Shown here in pieces: positions 35,440 to 46,400 of a stretch of 64,000 nt of DNA. Below the pieces are notes generated by a model, which did not search any database, was not told the origin of the DNA, and saw only the letters and a program-made list of their open reading frames with translations. Source of the stretch: Paragorgia papillata (lineage: Eukaryota; Cnidaria; Anthozoa; Scleralcyonacea; Coralliidae). Position 1 is the stretch's first letter. The number at the start of each line of letters is the position of its first letter. The DNA is taken from assembly GCA_035771165.1 (NCBI GenBank), contig JAWNZC010000406.1:4125501-4189500 (forward strand), written 5' to 3'. The position numbers and the translations under genes are program-made.

Positions 35440-36335
35440 TGTGTTTTGCGACTGGCCAGAAATTTGCGACAGTGAGCCATTTTATGACCAGCGGCTAACT
35501 ACATCAAATTGACAATAGCCAGACATTCCACTTTCAATCCTTCATTCTTTCTTAAAATGTGATTATTGGTTTGTGAAACATCTTCAACGTTCGCTGGTTG
35601 ACTTCCTAGTCGCTTAAACGCAAGGAAAATGCTCTCAATTGGCAATTATGGGTCGAAATTGCGCAACGGAGTCCCCGTTGCGCAATATAAAAAGAAGAGA
35701 CAAGAAGTAAATATAGAAATGGCCACTACGCTGAGAAAAAATATCGCAGCCTCCAGTAAGATAATGTAAGAGAAGCGCGTCGTCAGGGTTTTATTTTGAT
35801 ACCAAATGTGACCACAATGTGGCTTATTCTGGTCGTATTTTTGACTGAAAATGAACGTGCGTTTACACTGAAATTTGAAGCTCATAACAACCTTGGATAA
35901 CGAAAAGCTTGCAAACTACAGATTTTTAACTGTATTTTGGAAGAACTTCTTTGCATCGCTCAAACGGAAAATACTTTGATTTGGGAAGAGGTAAGATTGT
36001 ACTACAAGGCTCCGTCGTGGCAAATTCAAAATAATCTATTCGATTCATGTAATTTGCCATAAAATATTGCGTTGAGCGCTTTATTTGAGAATATTTACAA
36101 CGCCACAATGGAGCGCGAACTTGCCATAACCAGCTACCGAATGGAACAAGTTAACTATCACTTCAATGAAATATTTTTGGGTATATATCGTGGCAAATTG
36201 GACAAAGTATGTGTTTAAGCCCATGGTGTCATTGTTTGCACGCTCTCTATATAAACCTTTGTGTTTTGCTGTAGTTGTTTCTCTTTTATGAGATAACGTT
36301 GCTGTACGGGGGCGCAATGTCCGACTTTTCTGGCC
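35440..36335. mobile_element. ~0.9 kb insertion in the right arm of the giant repeat
   Basis: The insertion begins CTGGCCAGAAATTTGCGACA and ends CCGACTTTTCTGGCCA, giving short inverted ends (TGGCCAGAAA). The left arm carries the uninterrupted equivalent at about 32645–32665, so this is an insertion here rather than a deletion there. The interior has a hairpin-like GCGCAACGGAGTCCCCGTTGCG at 35661–35682 and no gene that I recognise. Confidence 0.65.
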
Positions 36336-37309
36336 ATTGAGTGTATTTTATGCCGATTTGCTGTGTTTGTCAGAAAGACCACATGTTGTTTCATTTGATC
36401 ACAATATTTGGGTCATGTTTTACATGTATAATATTTTATAGTTTTACTATTTTTTCTTGTTTAAACGTATAAGAATTACAAATTACACTCGACTCTCGAC
36501 TTTTAATCTCGACTTTTTTGTCTCGACAGTCGAATTTTTTCTGATTAGATGTTTGCCACACACATTTTCCAAAACAACAATTTATTTTATAAGTAAAACA
36601 ATTAAAATACTCCAAGTCGTCAGCTGGACCGTTTCGCCGCAGAAAAGAGCGAAACAATAAGTGGCCACGCTGGTTATATAAATGAATGTCACAGAGTGCG
36701 CAATGCTGATCTGCATGGCCAAGCTATTAAATGCGCCAAAATGATATGTTTCTGTTAAGGTTTATAGACTTTACCGTTTCAACTTCCATTTATATGATGG
36801 TTAGAGTTAATGCATGAAACAAACTAAGCCTGGGTCTGAGTTTAATTTCTTTGCAGCAGTTCAATATTCGATCGCCCCAGCCAGAACAGATCGGATTACT
36901 TGGAAATTACGACCAATGCAAAGGGCGACGTGTTTCCAAACCGTTTGATACGATAGGGCTGCGACGCAGGCAACATTTTCGTTCACAATTTTGTTTTACT
37001 CGTATTATATTATATATTACACTACATTACATTACATTATATTATATTAGCATATTTTCTGACCCACGACTTTACCCACGACCCACGACCTTTTACCCAC
37101 GACCCACGACTTTTTACCCACGACACACGACCCACGACAGTGACTCAAACTCCTGAAAGAGTACTGAAACACATGAGTCTTGACTATAATAATTCTGTCC
37201 TAAGATTGTCACCCTGAAGGCATTTCCGAAGGAACAAAGAAGTACTAAATAATAAAGGTTAAGGTCCTATTATACTAACTAAATAATTATTAAAGTTTAA
37301 CCGTTTCAA

Positions 37310-37720
37310 ACTAACAGCATGCAAGACAACATTGTTTACTGTTGGCGACACATTGTTTACAACGCAATATTGTTTACTGTTAGTGGCATGACATTGTCCA
37401 TAATTGGCAGCAACATTGTTTATGGTTGCCATGCAGCACAACATTGTTTACTGTTGGCAGCATGACGTATATTGTCCACAGTTGGCAGCATAACATTGTG
37501 CACAGTTGGCAGTTGGCATGCAAGACAACATTGTTTACTGTTGGTGACAATTGTTTACGATTGACAGTACAACATTGTTTATGGTTGGCAACGCAATGTG
37601 GCATGACATTGTCCATAATTGGCAGCAACATTGTTTATAGTTGCCAGCACAACATTGTTCACTGTTGCATGGCAGCATGACGTATTGTCCACAGTTGCAG
37701 CACAATATTGTTGATTGTTT
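37310..37720. repeat. ACATTGTTTACTGTTGGCAGC minisatellite, right
   Basis: About fifteen to eighteen imperfect units of roughly 20–25 bp, including AACATTGTTTACTGTTGGC and GACATTGTCCATAATTGGCA. Some higher-order repeats are visible: the phrase ATTGTCCATAATTGGCAGCA occurs twice. Frames rich in Gln, Cys and Asn here are artefacts. Confidence 0.88.
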
Positions 37721-37754
37721 ATAGTTCCCATTCAGCACACAGTAACAGACTGTT

Positions 37755-37996
37755 ATTGGCTGTAAACTGCTTGTGCCTAGCAACTCACTTTTACGCATAC
37801 AAAACTCAATTTTTTCTGAAGAAGCACATCTTTATAACTTCCTAATATAACCTATTGCATTGGACGGTACTACTGTATATACCATTGTAAACTGCTTGTG
37901 CCTAGCAACTCACTTTTACGCAACAAAACAGTCAATATTTTCTGAAGAAGCACATCTTTATAACTTCCTAACCTCTGACATTGGACGGTACTATAC

Positions 37997-38000
<4 letters not shown>
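37755..38000. repeat. Tandem duplication of ~125 bp
   Basis: The phrases GTAAACTGCTTGTGCCTAGC, AAGAAGCACATCTTTATAAC and CATTGGACGGTACTA occur twice, at 37758–37875 and 37885–37998. Confidence 0.85.
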
Positions 38001-38095
<95 letters not shown>

Positions 38096-38298
38096 TGAGT
38101 TATGGTTCACGAAATGTTAGAGAGTGCTCAATACCATATATAGATAGAGCAAAATACAAAGTATGAAGTATAGTTTTACCTTAAAGTCTTCGCTACCAGA
38201 GGTTTCACCCTAAACGGGATCATCATGCAGGATCATCCCGTTTAGGGTGAAACCTCTGGTAGCGAAGACTTTAAGGTAAAACTATACTTCATACTTTG

Positions 38299-38302
<4 letters not shown>
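38001..38302. repeat. (TA)n microsatellite and repeat B, copy 2
   Basis: A roughly 90-bp TA run (38003–38094) is followed by GAGTTATGGTTCACGAAATG and the same inverted arms (ACCAGAGGTTTCACCCTAAA and inverse) as at 11.5 kb, then another TA run to about 38342. Here the centre is shorter, reading GATCATCATGCAGGATCATC. Confidence 0.85.
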
Positions 38303-38332
<30 letters not shown>

Positions 38333-38401
38333 ATATATATATACCATTCAATCGTTTCTTATACGTACACTTTGCAAAATGTTAAACTATGCCCTTGGCA
38401 T

Positions 38402-39448
38402 CTAAGACTTGACGCGAAACATTTTGCGAAAAATCTGTCGAAATGACCTTTGTTGATAAGCATACAGATATGGATTAATAGCACAACTCATATATCCAAT
38501 AGTGAGCAAAAAATCAAAACACGCAGACGAGGTCATTACATAGCAAGTAGGACAAAGGTTACGTACTATACTTAGGAGGCTGAAAGGATACCAACAAACA
38601 ACTTGAACCAGAACGATTATAGCAAAATGTCGAGCCACTTTCACTTGGTTGCGCATCTGGGATCTACGTACAGGCATATGACTATCATTTCCAGTTGTAT
38701 TCGACACGACCGTCTCCTCCGTAAGATGTTTTGGTTTAGCAATCATGAAGTACATTCTGATATAGCCTGCAGCCATGATGAGTGATGGGAGAATAAAAAA
38801 AACAACGCTCAGTGCTACAGAGTAGCCTGCAGAAATGTTAAATTTACAAGAGAATATAGTTGTACATTTAGGCATGTTATGTGCCAGTGTGGGACTTAAA
38901 GGTGGTCCTGCCAGGCTTGGTAGAAAGGCGAAGAAAAGCGTAAAAGTCCAAACACCAGCGATGAGCCAAATAGCTTTGGCTGTAGTCAGAGTTACACCAG
39001 CTCGATAACCAATAGGGTCTGATATAGCTTTATATCTGTCTATGGTTACCACACAAAGAGTAAGTATAGATGCAGGCACTGATACTGTGTATAGTGTTGT
39101 CCATAATGTACATATGGTAGGGCCATATTTCCGGTGGGTTGCACCATTCAGCCTGGAATCAACGTCAAAACTGATCACCAGGCCTGCAGTGAGGATATCT
39201 GATACGGCTAAGTTCATGATAAAGTAATTTGTAACCACACGAAGGTGCGAGTTTACAATGAATGCATAGCAGATCATGAAGTTGCCAACCAGGGAGATGA
39301 TGATGATCAAGATCATGACAGCACCTGTGAATTTATCAAAGGACGATGGAGGTTGGGATGCGAAGTGACTGCTTGATTGATTACACAGATTGACACTGGA
39401 ATTATTCATGACTGTTTTGTTGTTTGATTCACCTGCATGAATATGCAA
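38402..39448 (-). CDS. Class A (rhodopsin-family) G protein-coupled receptor
   Basis: A 348-residue seven-helix receptor in one uninterrupted frame. TM1 has GNFMICY (N56); TM2 has LAVSDI (D84); the TM3 end has IDRYKA with the DRY motif at 137–139; TM6 has CWYPF at 285–289; TM7 has NPYLY at 325–329. Cys113 at the top of TM3 and Cys195 or Cys201 in the second extracellular loop can form the standard disulfide. The N-terminus has several N-glycosylation sequons (NKT, NNSS). The residue 18 before the DRY Arg is Tyr120, not Asp, so it is not a typical aminergic receptor. The ligand is unknown. The Met at residue 1 is the longest start; a CATGCAG|GTG acceptor-like site lies at about 39430, so an upstream exon is possible. 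It acts at the plasma membrane. Confidence 0.92.
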   Translation of the reverse strand: MHIHAGESNNKTVMNNSSVNLCNQSSSHFASQPPSSFDKFTGAVMILIIIISLVGNFMICYAFIVNSHLRVVTNYFIMNLAVSDILTAGLVISFDVDSRLNGATHRKYGPTICTLWTTLYTVSVPASILTLCVVTIDRYKAISDPIGYRAGVTLTTAKAIWLIAGVWTFTLFFAFLPSLAGPPLSPTLAHNMPKCTTIFSCKFNISAGYSVALSVVFFILPSLIMAAGYIRMYFMIAKPKHLTEETVVSNTTGNDSHMPVRRSQMRNQVKVARHFAIIVLVQVVCWYPFSLLSIVRNLCPTCYVMTSSACFDFLLTIGYMSCAINPYLYAYQQRSFRQIFRKMFRVKS

Positions 39449-39925
39449 AATGGATATGTATAATTAAAAAATTTAGTCCTTCCTTTCTTTCTTCCTTCTT
39501 TCCATCCCTCTGACCTTCTTTTCCCCCTTGTTTCTTTCCTTCCTTCTTTTCTCATTTTTTCTTTCGTTTTTTGTCTCCTTTCTAAAGGAAGCAACTATAC
39601 GCTTAATTTGTAGAATTCCAGTAGACTTGCAAACTTGTACAGTTGTACTATATATCAATATGTTCGCTAGGGAAAGAGCTATTGTTTGATATATGTCTGA
39701 ACATTCTAAAATAATTATAGTTCCAAAGTTACATTCGAAAATGTTGAGGAGACTTAAAGTTATTTTTTGAATTTTACAAATTGGCTTATCTCGAATAAAC
39801 ACCTAAACTCTTTGGCTTTTTTTCGAACTTTTTTTCGAAACCGAATGGGAGGTCTTTCACTGAAATTCAAGACCGAGGCGCGTAGCGCCGAGGTCTTGAA
39901 TTTCAATGAAAGACCGACCATGAGG
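39449..39925. other. Non-coding, polypyrimidine tract and foldback
   Basis: A CT-rich tract (CCTT/TTCC repeats) lies at about 39476–39585. A near-perfect hairpin at about 39848–39918 has arms AGGTCTTTCACTGAAATTCA and AGACC facing their inverses around GAGGCGCGTAGCGCC. No gene is seen. Confidence 0.7.
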
Positions 39926-42165
39926 TTTTTATGTTGTTTATATACCCAGCACACCCATTTTCTATTGTTGTCAAGAGGTTTTGGAAAATTTTTCTTGGTT
40001 CTTATGTCATAATTTAAGCGAATGAATAAAGTTTCCTGCCGATTTTTTGCTAATTATATGGTTTATTTGAATAGCAAAGACAATGCCTAATTTTAATATC
40101 GGAGACCTTTTGTTTTGACAATTTTAAAATAAAGTGCTCTGAAGTTTGATAAGTGATAAAATTGCAGAAAGTCATAGGTTCGCACTTTGGGTGGTTTTGG
40201 GTTAGGTTGAGGAGTAATGAGACGGAAGATTCTGACCCAGACTTGTACATTACTCAGTCAAGTCCACAGCGAGAAAGAACTGTACCGGCATTTGATGATT
40301 GCTATCGAGAGGCATTATCAACTATAGAACCAAATGAAGATAATTGGCCGTGGGGTGTCAACATAGACGAAGTCGATGAGCAACCCGCTGTAGCGGATTT
40401 GAATAGGTTTGCAACGCCTGTATCTGAGATCGAAATTCAAGCTAAGATATAGGCGATTGTGTGCCCAAGTCGACAAAATACAAAGATAAGTGGGCTGTTA
40501 CGTTGTTTAAGGATTGGCGAAAGCAAAGAAACATGCAAGTCTGCAATGTTAATAAGGGAAGTGTCGGTGGTCAAGCGCCTGGTTTAGAAGTTATAAAAAA
40601 TTCCCTAGAAGTAATGTTGGACGATGAACTAAATCGGACATTGGCATGTTTCATTTGTGAAGTAAGAAAAACTGATGGAAGTAAATACCCGCCAAACACA
40701 CTTCATGGGATAATCGCTTCAATTCAACATTATTTGAAAGGGAAGGGTAGAGTAGTGAGGTTATATATTCAACGACGAAAAATTTGTTATAACATTGAAG
40801 TTATAACATTGAACGAAGCAGAAGAGCTTTGGCAGAAAGGAGTTCTCGGAGATTCGCATCCTCAACAATTACTTGATACTTTGGTTTTCCCATTTGGTAT
40901 TCATTTCGCGTTAAGAGGAGGCAGTGAACATAGAAGACTTCGAGCAGAAAACTCACAAATTGTTAAAGGCGTCGACAAACAAACTGGCATGCAGTACTTA
41001 GAGTATCGTGAAGATGTTTCGAAAACAAACGCTGGGGGACTCAAAGATCGAAAACTGGAAAGAAAGGTGACGCGTGCATATGAGAATAAAGAGAACAAGA
41101 AACGCTGCATTGTTCGTTTGTACGAAAAATATATTAGTTTGTGGTGAGTATATGTATGATATATTTGCGCTTTTAATGAATATTGTGAAATTATAGCTCA
41201 ATGGCTGTATGTGCTAATAAGTTACTGCATGTTTAATAGTCAGAGATACGTTATGGTAAAGTTTTTTTTGTTTTTTTTTATATTTGTAGCCCTAGTGTTG
41301 GCGCTGGGAAGTCGACCGGTTTTTATCGAAGTGCTTTGAAATGTCCCAAGCCAAACTGTTGGTACAGCGATGTTCCTGTCGGCCATAATAAACTGGCTTC
41401 GACTGTTAAACGATTATGCGAGCAGGCCGGTATATCTGGATATAGAACAAATCATTCCTTACGAGCAACAGCAGCAACAAGGATGTATGATAAGGGAATT
41501 GATGAGCAGCTTATATGCGAAAAAACTGGCGAGGCATATATAAAGCGTTTAGTTTTAGTTTTTGAATTATCTATGGACTCAGTATTTTCATTGCAAATTT
41601 TAGGTCACCGAAGCAATGCCGTGAGGGCGTATAAAAGAACTTCAAGGGAACAAGAAGTTGAAGTGTCTGACATTTTGTATGGTGTTAATGTGACTAAGTT
41701 GAAGAAAGCAAGAGAAGAAGAACGATGTGAGACTAAAAGTAAAAGTTGTGTAGAAGGGAGTAAATGCGAAAATGAGAGTGCAAGCGAAAGGCCTAATCGT
41801 AATAAGGCTCCGATAAACATAAATTTTAATTTTGTTGTAAATTGAAGTGTGTGTAATGTTGTTGTTACTCTTGTTATTCTGTAGCTTGTTTTTTTGAGCA
41901 AATTTTTGTTGCGTGAAAATTTTGCTTCACTAACGGATATTTAATTTCACGACCTGATATGGTCTTGAATTCAAAATTCAAAACCCGGTACAGGTCTTGA
42001 ATTTTGAATTCAAAACCTGGTATTTTTTGCATATTCAGCCCCGCTCTCCCCTGTATATAATCAAAAGCCGCCACCAACTTTCAATGCGAGGTCTTGAGTC
42101 AAATACCAAAACCGATTGAGAACAATAGAAAATGGGTGTGGTGGTATATAAAACGCCATAAAATG
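39925..42165 (+). mobile_element. Tyrosine-recombinase element with inverted ends
   Basis: A left end at about 39925–39985 (TTTATATACCCAGCACACCC, ATTTTCTATTGTTGTCAAGA, GGTTTTGG) is mirrored at about 42105–42165 (CCAAAACCGATTGAGAACAA, TAGAAAATGGGTGTGGTGGT, ATATAAAAC). The pair brackets the Crypton-like recombinase gene at 40165–41845. Subterminal palindromes with GGTCTTGAATT lie near each end (39848–39918 outside the left end, 41965–42025 inside the right end). Total length is about 2.2 kb. Confidence 0.65.
40165..41845 (+). pseudogene. Crypton-like tyrosine recombinase, broken
   Basis: Encodes a tyrosine recombinase of the Crypton/DUF3504 type. The N-terminal part (NRFATPVSEIEIQAK) is separated from VPKSTKYKDKWAVTLFKDWR by a TAG at 40450–40452 and a two-base register shift within GTGTG at about 40459–40463. 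Downstream, ALRGGSEHR supplies the catalytic Arg. The frame crosses an intron at 41144–41290 (GTGAGT…TTTGTAG) and continues CWYSDVPVGHNKLASTVKRL, then NHSLRATAATRMY (His and second Arg), GHRSNAVRAYKR (second His and nucleophile Tyr). All catalytic positions remain. A further 75-nt segment, 41529–41603, looks like a GC–AG intron: removing it restores the contiguous EKTG–HRS junction typical of the family, and because it is a multiple of three the frame also reads through it. No in-frame ATG is visible at the 5' end. DNA strand exchange would occur in the nucleus. Confidence 0.85.
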
Positions 42166-42711
42166 GAGTTAAAATAACTCCTGTAAAATAACCCCCCTGA
42201 AGGAGTTAATCTAATACTCTCACCCGAGTTAAAACTACTCCTTGAAAATAACAGTGTAGAAATAACATCTAGCGGTTAACAAAGTTTTAGACCAAAACGT
42301 AGCCCAAACGGTCAAATAAACATTCTTTAGGTATCCTGATTAAAATTGTATGTGGGTGTCTACTAGTACTTGTTATAAAACCTACTTACAAATCATTAAA
42401 AAGCTAAACACAACTCAACGTATACGTCAGCGCGTCATGAGTGAGTAAATAAGTATTCTATAAGTGGCCAATCAGACCGTTTGTTAAACTTCGTGTAAGC
42501 ACTATGTATTAACGCTTCGTGTGGAAAAAAACTGACAAAAAAACGATAATACTTAGGCGTATATGTGCCAACTGGCATGGATCACAGAGCCCATCATTCA
42601 AGTATGTGCGTGCTGAAGTGACCATAGTCAAACTGTTCCTTATTATTGATATACATGCAATGAAACTTTTTAACGTGAAATAAATAAGTTATTTCATCAA
42701 CGCCGCTGAAG
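42165..42711. repeat. GGAGTTAAAATAACTCC repeats and AT-rich DNA
   Basis: The palindromic phrase TGGAGTTAAAATAACTCC and variants occur at 42174–42250. A related cluster lies at 51.48–51.73 kb. The remainder to 42711 shows nothing recognisable. Confidence 0.65.
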
Positions 42712-43010
42712 GTTAGTGAGATGATCTAACCATTGAGCTACTGAGACTCGTATGGAGAGCATAGGTTATAAATATGCACAACCTTCTGATGACCAGTAAG
42801 ATGCTCTAATTACCATTGAGTTACTGCACAAGGTTACAAATGTATACCATCCATAACCTTCTGACGACCAGTGAGGTACTCTAACCATTGAACTACAAAG
42901 ACTCAGATGGAGAGCTATATAAGGTTACAAATGTGTACAACCTGCAACCTTCTGATGACCAGTAAGATACTCTAACCATTGAGCTACCGAGGCTAAGATG
43001 GACTGAGAGT
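42712..43010 (-). repeat. tRNA-like tandem repeat, about three units
   Basis: On the minus strand each unit contains TAGCTCAATGGTTAGAGTAT, which matches a tRNA D-arm/box A, then CTTACTGGTCATCAGAAGGT and TGCAGGTTGTAC where the anticodon arm and T-arm would be. Units are about 85–105 bp. The T-loop/box B is degenerate and no unit folds cleanly, so these are tRNA-derived repeats, not tRNA genes. Confidence 0.65.
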
Positions 43011-43231
43011 TAAGGTTGAGAATTCAGCCATACACGTGCTTAGTTTCTAAATTCTAAGCGGCGGCGTTTGTATCATAGCCAGAAATACGCGACATTTGAG
43101 TCTGCAAGACATACGTGTCTTTGTCAGCGTTTTACGTATAGCGCATGAGTATTCGGAATATTTCCAGATATACGATCCGGCAAATTTAATTAAAACAAGC
43201 AGACAACAAGCATCAATTCAATACCAAAAGA

Positions 43232-43430
43232 AATAAAAGTAGTGTGCTGCGTAGGCAGTATTGAAACAACAATCGAAATACAGTAAGGTTAGATAACTGC
43301 CGAAACAGAGAACGTAGGAGTCTAACGTTTCGAGCGAAGGCCCTTCGTCAGAGAGAAACAAGGGCCTTCGCTCGAAACGTTAGACTCCTACGTTCTCTGT
43401 TTCGGCAGTTATCTAACCTTACTATATTTC
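43232..43430. mobile_element. Head-to-head pair of Penelope 3' ends
   Basis: Two inverted copies of the terminal sequence (GCTGCGTAGGCAGTATTG…CGAAACAGAGAACGTAGGAG and its inverse) meet at about 43352–43360. The left, reversed half keeps the complete CTGACGAAGGGCCTTCGCTC then GAAACG; the right half lacks the CTGACGA part. Confidence 0.83.
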
Positions 43431-46400
43431 AATACCAAAAGAGTTGCGATACTGCAGTATATCGCGGTGTTATGGCAATTTTTAAAACACGGATGTTTCG
43501 ATTGTCGATCCAGAAGTTTGTTGGTCATATAGACGAAATCGGAGTTTCGTCTGCGCATACAATCGGAGTCGGGATGAAACGTAGTTCATTTATAACATGA
43601 GGCTGAAGTAGCCGTAGTAAACATAACATTTCTGATTTCAGAAACTTTTTAATGTTTAGGTATTCTATAAGGATAAACTTTGCTTATCGATTATCCTTGA
43701 CAATAATCCTAAACGTAGTGTCTAAAAATAATGAACTCAAAACATGAAAAAACAGTCCCAGCCTATGTTATCTTCCCGTTATGCTTTAATAGACACGATG
43801 TAATTTGCATAGGGGCCCAAATTGAATAGGAACTAATTTGCAACTGGGCCTCAATGAAACTACGATTTGGTTTATGCTTTCTAAAATACAACAGCGAAAT
43901 GGACAAGCGAAAGTAAGATAAAATGTTAAGCTATTACTTAAACCAGCAACCTCAGACATTGTACTTACATGAACCGATTTCGCATGTTTGATTTTGTGGA
44001 TGTTACGACTTCACGAGTGGTTTTAAATATGTAACTAGGAGTTTAATTCGTACTAATACAGACTAAACCATAGAGAACCAACACGGTTTTATATATTTTC
44101 TGAGGGACAACCGAAAATTTGCCAATATGGCTCAATTTTTAGTCCATGATATTCTTCAACATTAACCTTAACACGATCTGATTTCGCATTTCGAGAAACA
44201 GCACATCTTCTTTGTCTATTTCAAACAAATACGTGTGCCCCTATATAATTTCATATACAAATTGTGCGAGTTCAATGAGCCACATTGACCCGCGACGGGG
44301 TGTTGTGCAATCGTATGTCGCGTATTTCTGGCCATGTATAAGATGTAATAAAAAGAAGAAAAGAAGAAAAGGAAGAAAAGAAAGAAAAAATGTTAAACAG
44401 TATAGAATATACACATACCTTTATTTCAAAAGCCCACGAGCTCTATTCGTTACTTGAAGTGACTGATCAGGATCTAGCTTGATATAAAAGAGAGTTGGAG
44501 CTCATCAGCTTGATTATATATACTATAGATAGGGAACGTGTCATACTTGCTCTTATATGTGATTAATAACGTTTTAAGATACCATCTTGACTCAGACTCT
44601 ATACAAAAAACTTAAAGGTGTGGATTGGTAAATGTTTTGATGAAATAATTTGACAACGCAATTAAAAGCTCTCTTGTAATGGTACCGAACGTGATATAGA
44701 TTCAATCGTGTTTCATCTCACTTCTCAGAGATATAGGTCTGTCACGCACAGGTCCTCTATTTATAACATATGGCAGTTGACAGAGTTAATAAATAAAGAT
44801 TATTATTATTATATTGTACAATGCATGTGTATTTGATCAATATATACATGTAGGTCATCCCCAAAAGTCTTTTTAGCACACTTTGAAAACTCAGTAATAA
44901 TTCGTGAGGAAAATTGAAAAGATCACTGAAAGAAATACTTAATCAGTATTAAGAATTCGAGAACAGATTACGGTGAAACTTCGCAAACTTTTCAGTCGAT
45001 TTTCTCATTAAAATATACATTTCTTTGAGAAGCTATATCCAACATGCACTCGTCAGTGTTTGTATATACTTCGTTGTCTAAATACAACCAAGCTGATTAA
45101 AAAATCTCAGCTTGGTCTCGTATTTTCAACCTTGCTTGGCTGTATTTAAAAATCAGAGAAAGATCACGGTCAAATTTGACAAACTTTGAGGTCGACTTTC
45201 TCTTAAAACAGTAGACTTACTTGAAGAGCTACATCCACCATTCGTCAGTGTTTATCCTCCGATGTCTAAATACAGCCAAGCTGGTTAAAAAATATCAGCT
45301 TTGCCTCGTATTATAATTTTTAATCTTGCTTGCCTGTATTTAGAAGGAATATTAGCTACGAAGTTTAACTTTCTAGTCAGTGTTAACTGTTAAAAATGTG
45401 CATGTAGGCGTTTTATTTTGAAACAAAGACGCCTGCTTATAGTTCACTGCATTAACTCGGGCTGGCGGAATGTCTTTGGAAAACTATTCAGATTGTCTTC
45501 ATATATGTGATATACTTATTTTGAAGAACAAAACAAAGACACTTTCCTTAGTTGGCTGTATAAATCTCGAAATCTAGCCGAGCAGAAGAAATTCCAATTA
45601 CGGTATGTCGATCGACGCCATGCGAGTGACGCACTGAACCACCACCAAAGGACACAGGGTTGAGGATTGCGCAAGAATACCGATTTGGCTACCACAGATA
45701 GCCCGAGTATAAATCTTTAGTTCAGTCGAAAAAGCTTTATCAGACAATATGAAACAGTCTCCGTCAGGACCGTCACACGCCTAACAACGCACCGGAAGCA
45801 TAAATAGTAGCAGAAGTAAAAAGTGCAAAAAAATGCAAAATCATGACACCCAAAAAACCAAGCTAGACTCGGCCTAGAGTACCACAGATAGCCCGAGTAA
45901 TAAATAAAACCATTTTCTTCTTGTTGAAAAGATGCGAGAATAGAATTTCCGCAGTTCAGGTCAGCGGTCTCGTGAATACTTCATGGCATATCGTTATTAA
46001 GATTTCATAGTTGAGTCCAAGGGGGATAAATTTGGTCAAAAACTCGATAAATAGTATAACAAATCGAAATCATCCATCAGTGGTGAAGGATATTATAAGG
46101 AACGGACCAGAAAGAGTAAAGTCATCTAGTATGTATCTATAGTATGCATCTACTGCGTTTAATACCTATAGCTACTATGGTAAAACTATGATGCATTAAT
46201 TGTGTACTTCTAACAACCTTGTATTCAGAGCTGAACAAGATTTTTGTCAAGATTGTCTATGCTGGCCATTCTGTGTTTTTACTTTTTAAAAAAAAAAAGA
46301 ACTCGGAGAAAAGCAATCAAGGCTCAGGAGGCTATATAAGCACTAACAACTCTACTTGTCTCATATCTGATATGAGTTCCAAGCCCGGACAGGTGATTAC

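Larger units (their letters stand above)
31905..37160. repeat. Giant inverted repeat, ~1 kb arms, 2.2 kb centre
   Basis: The left arm is about 31905–32955 and the right arm about 35130–37160. Matching landmarks in reverse order: GTCGTGGGTCGTGTGTCGTG (31945) with CACGACACACGACCCACGAC (37117); TTCGATCGCCCCAG (32228) with the same palindromic phrase at 36867; GGTAAAGTCTATA (32320) with its inverse at about 36763; ACAGCAAATCGGCATAAAAT (32626) with its inverse at 36347; CCAAACTTGCTTTGGAGTTT (32890) with its inverse at about 35190. The right arm is longer because of an insertion at about 35440–36335. No protein-coding gene is recognised in the arms. Confidence 0.85.

Noticed and set aside
42712..43010. 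Functional tRNA gene cluster
   Set aside because: Box A is good but the T-arm/box B is degenerate and no unit folds into a complete cloverleaf by eye.
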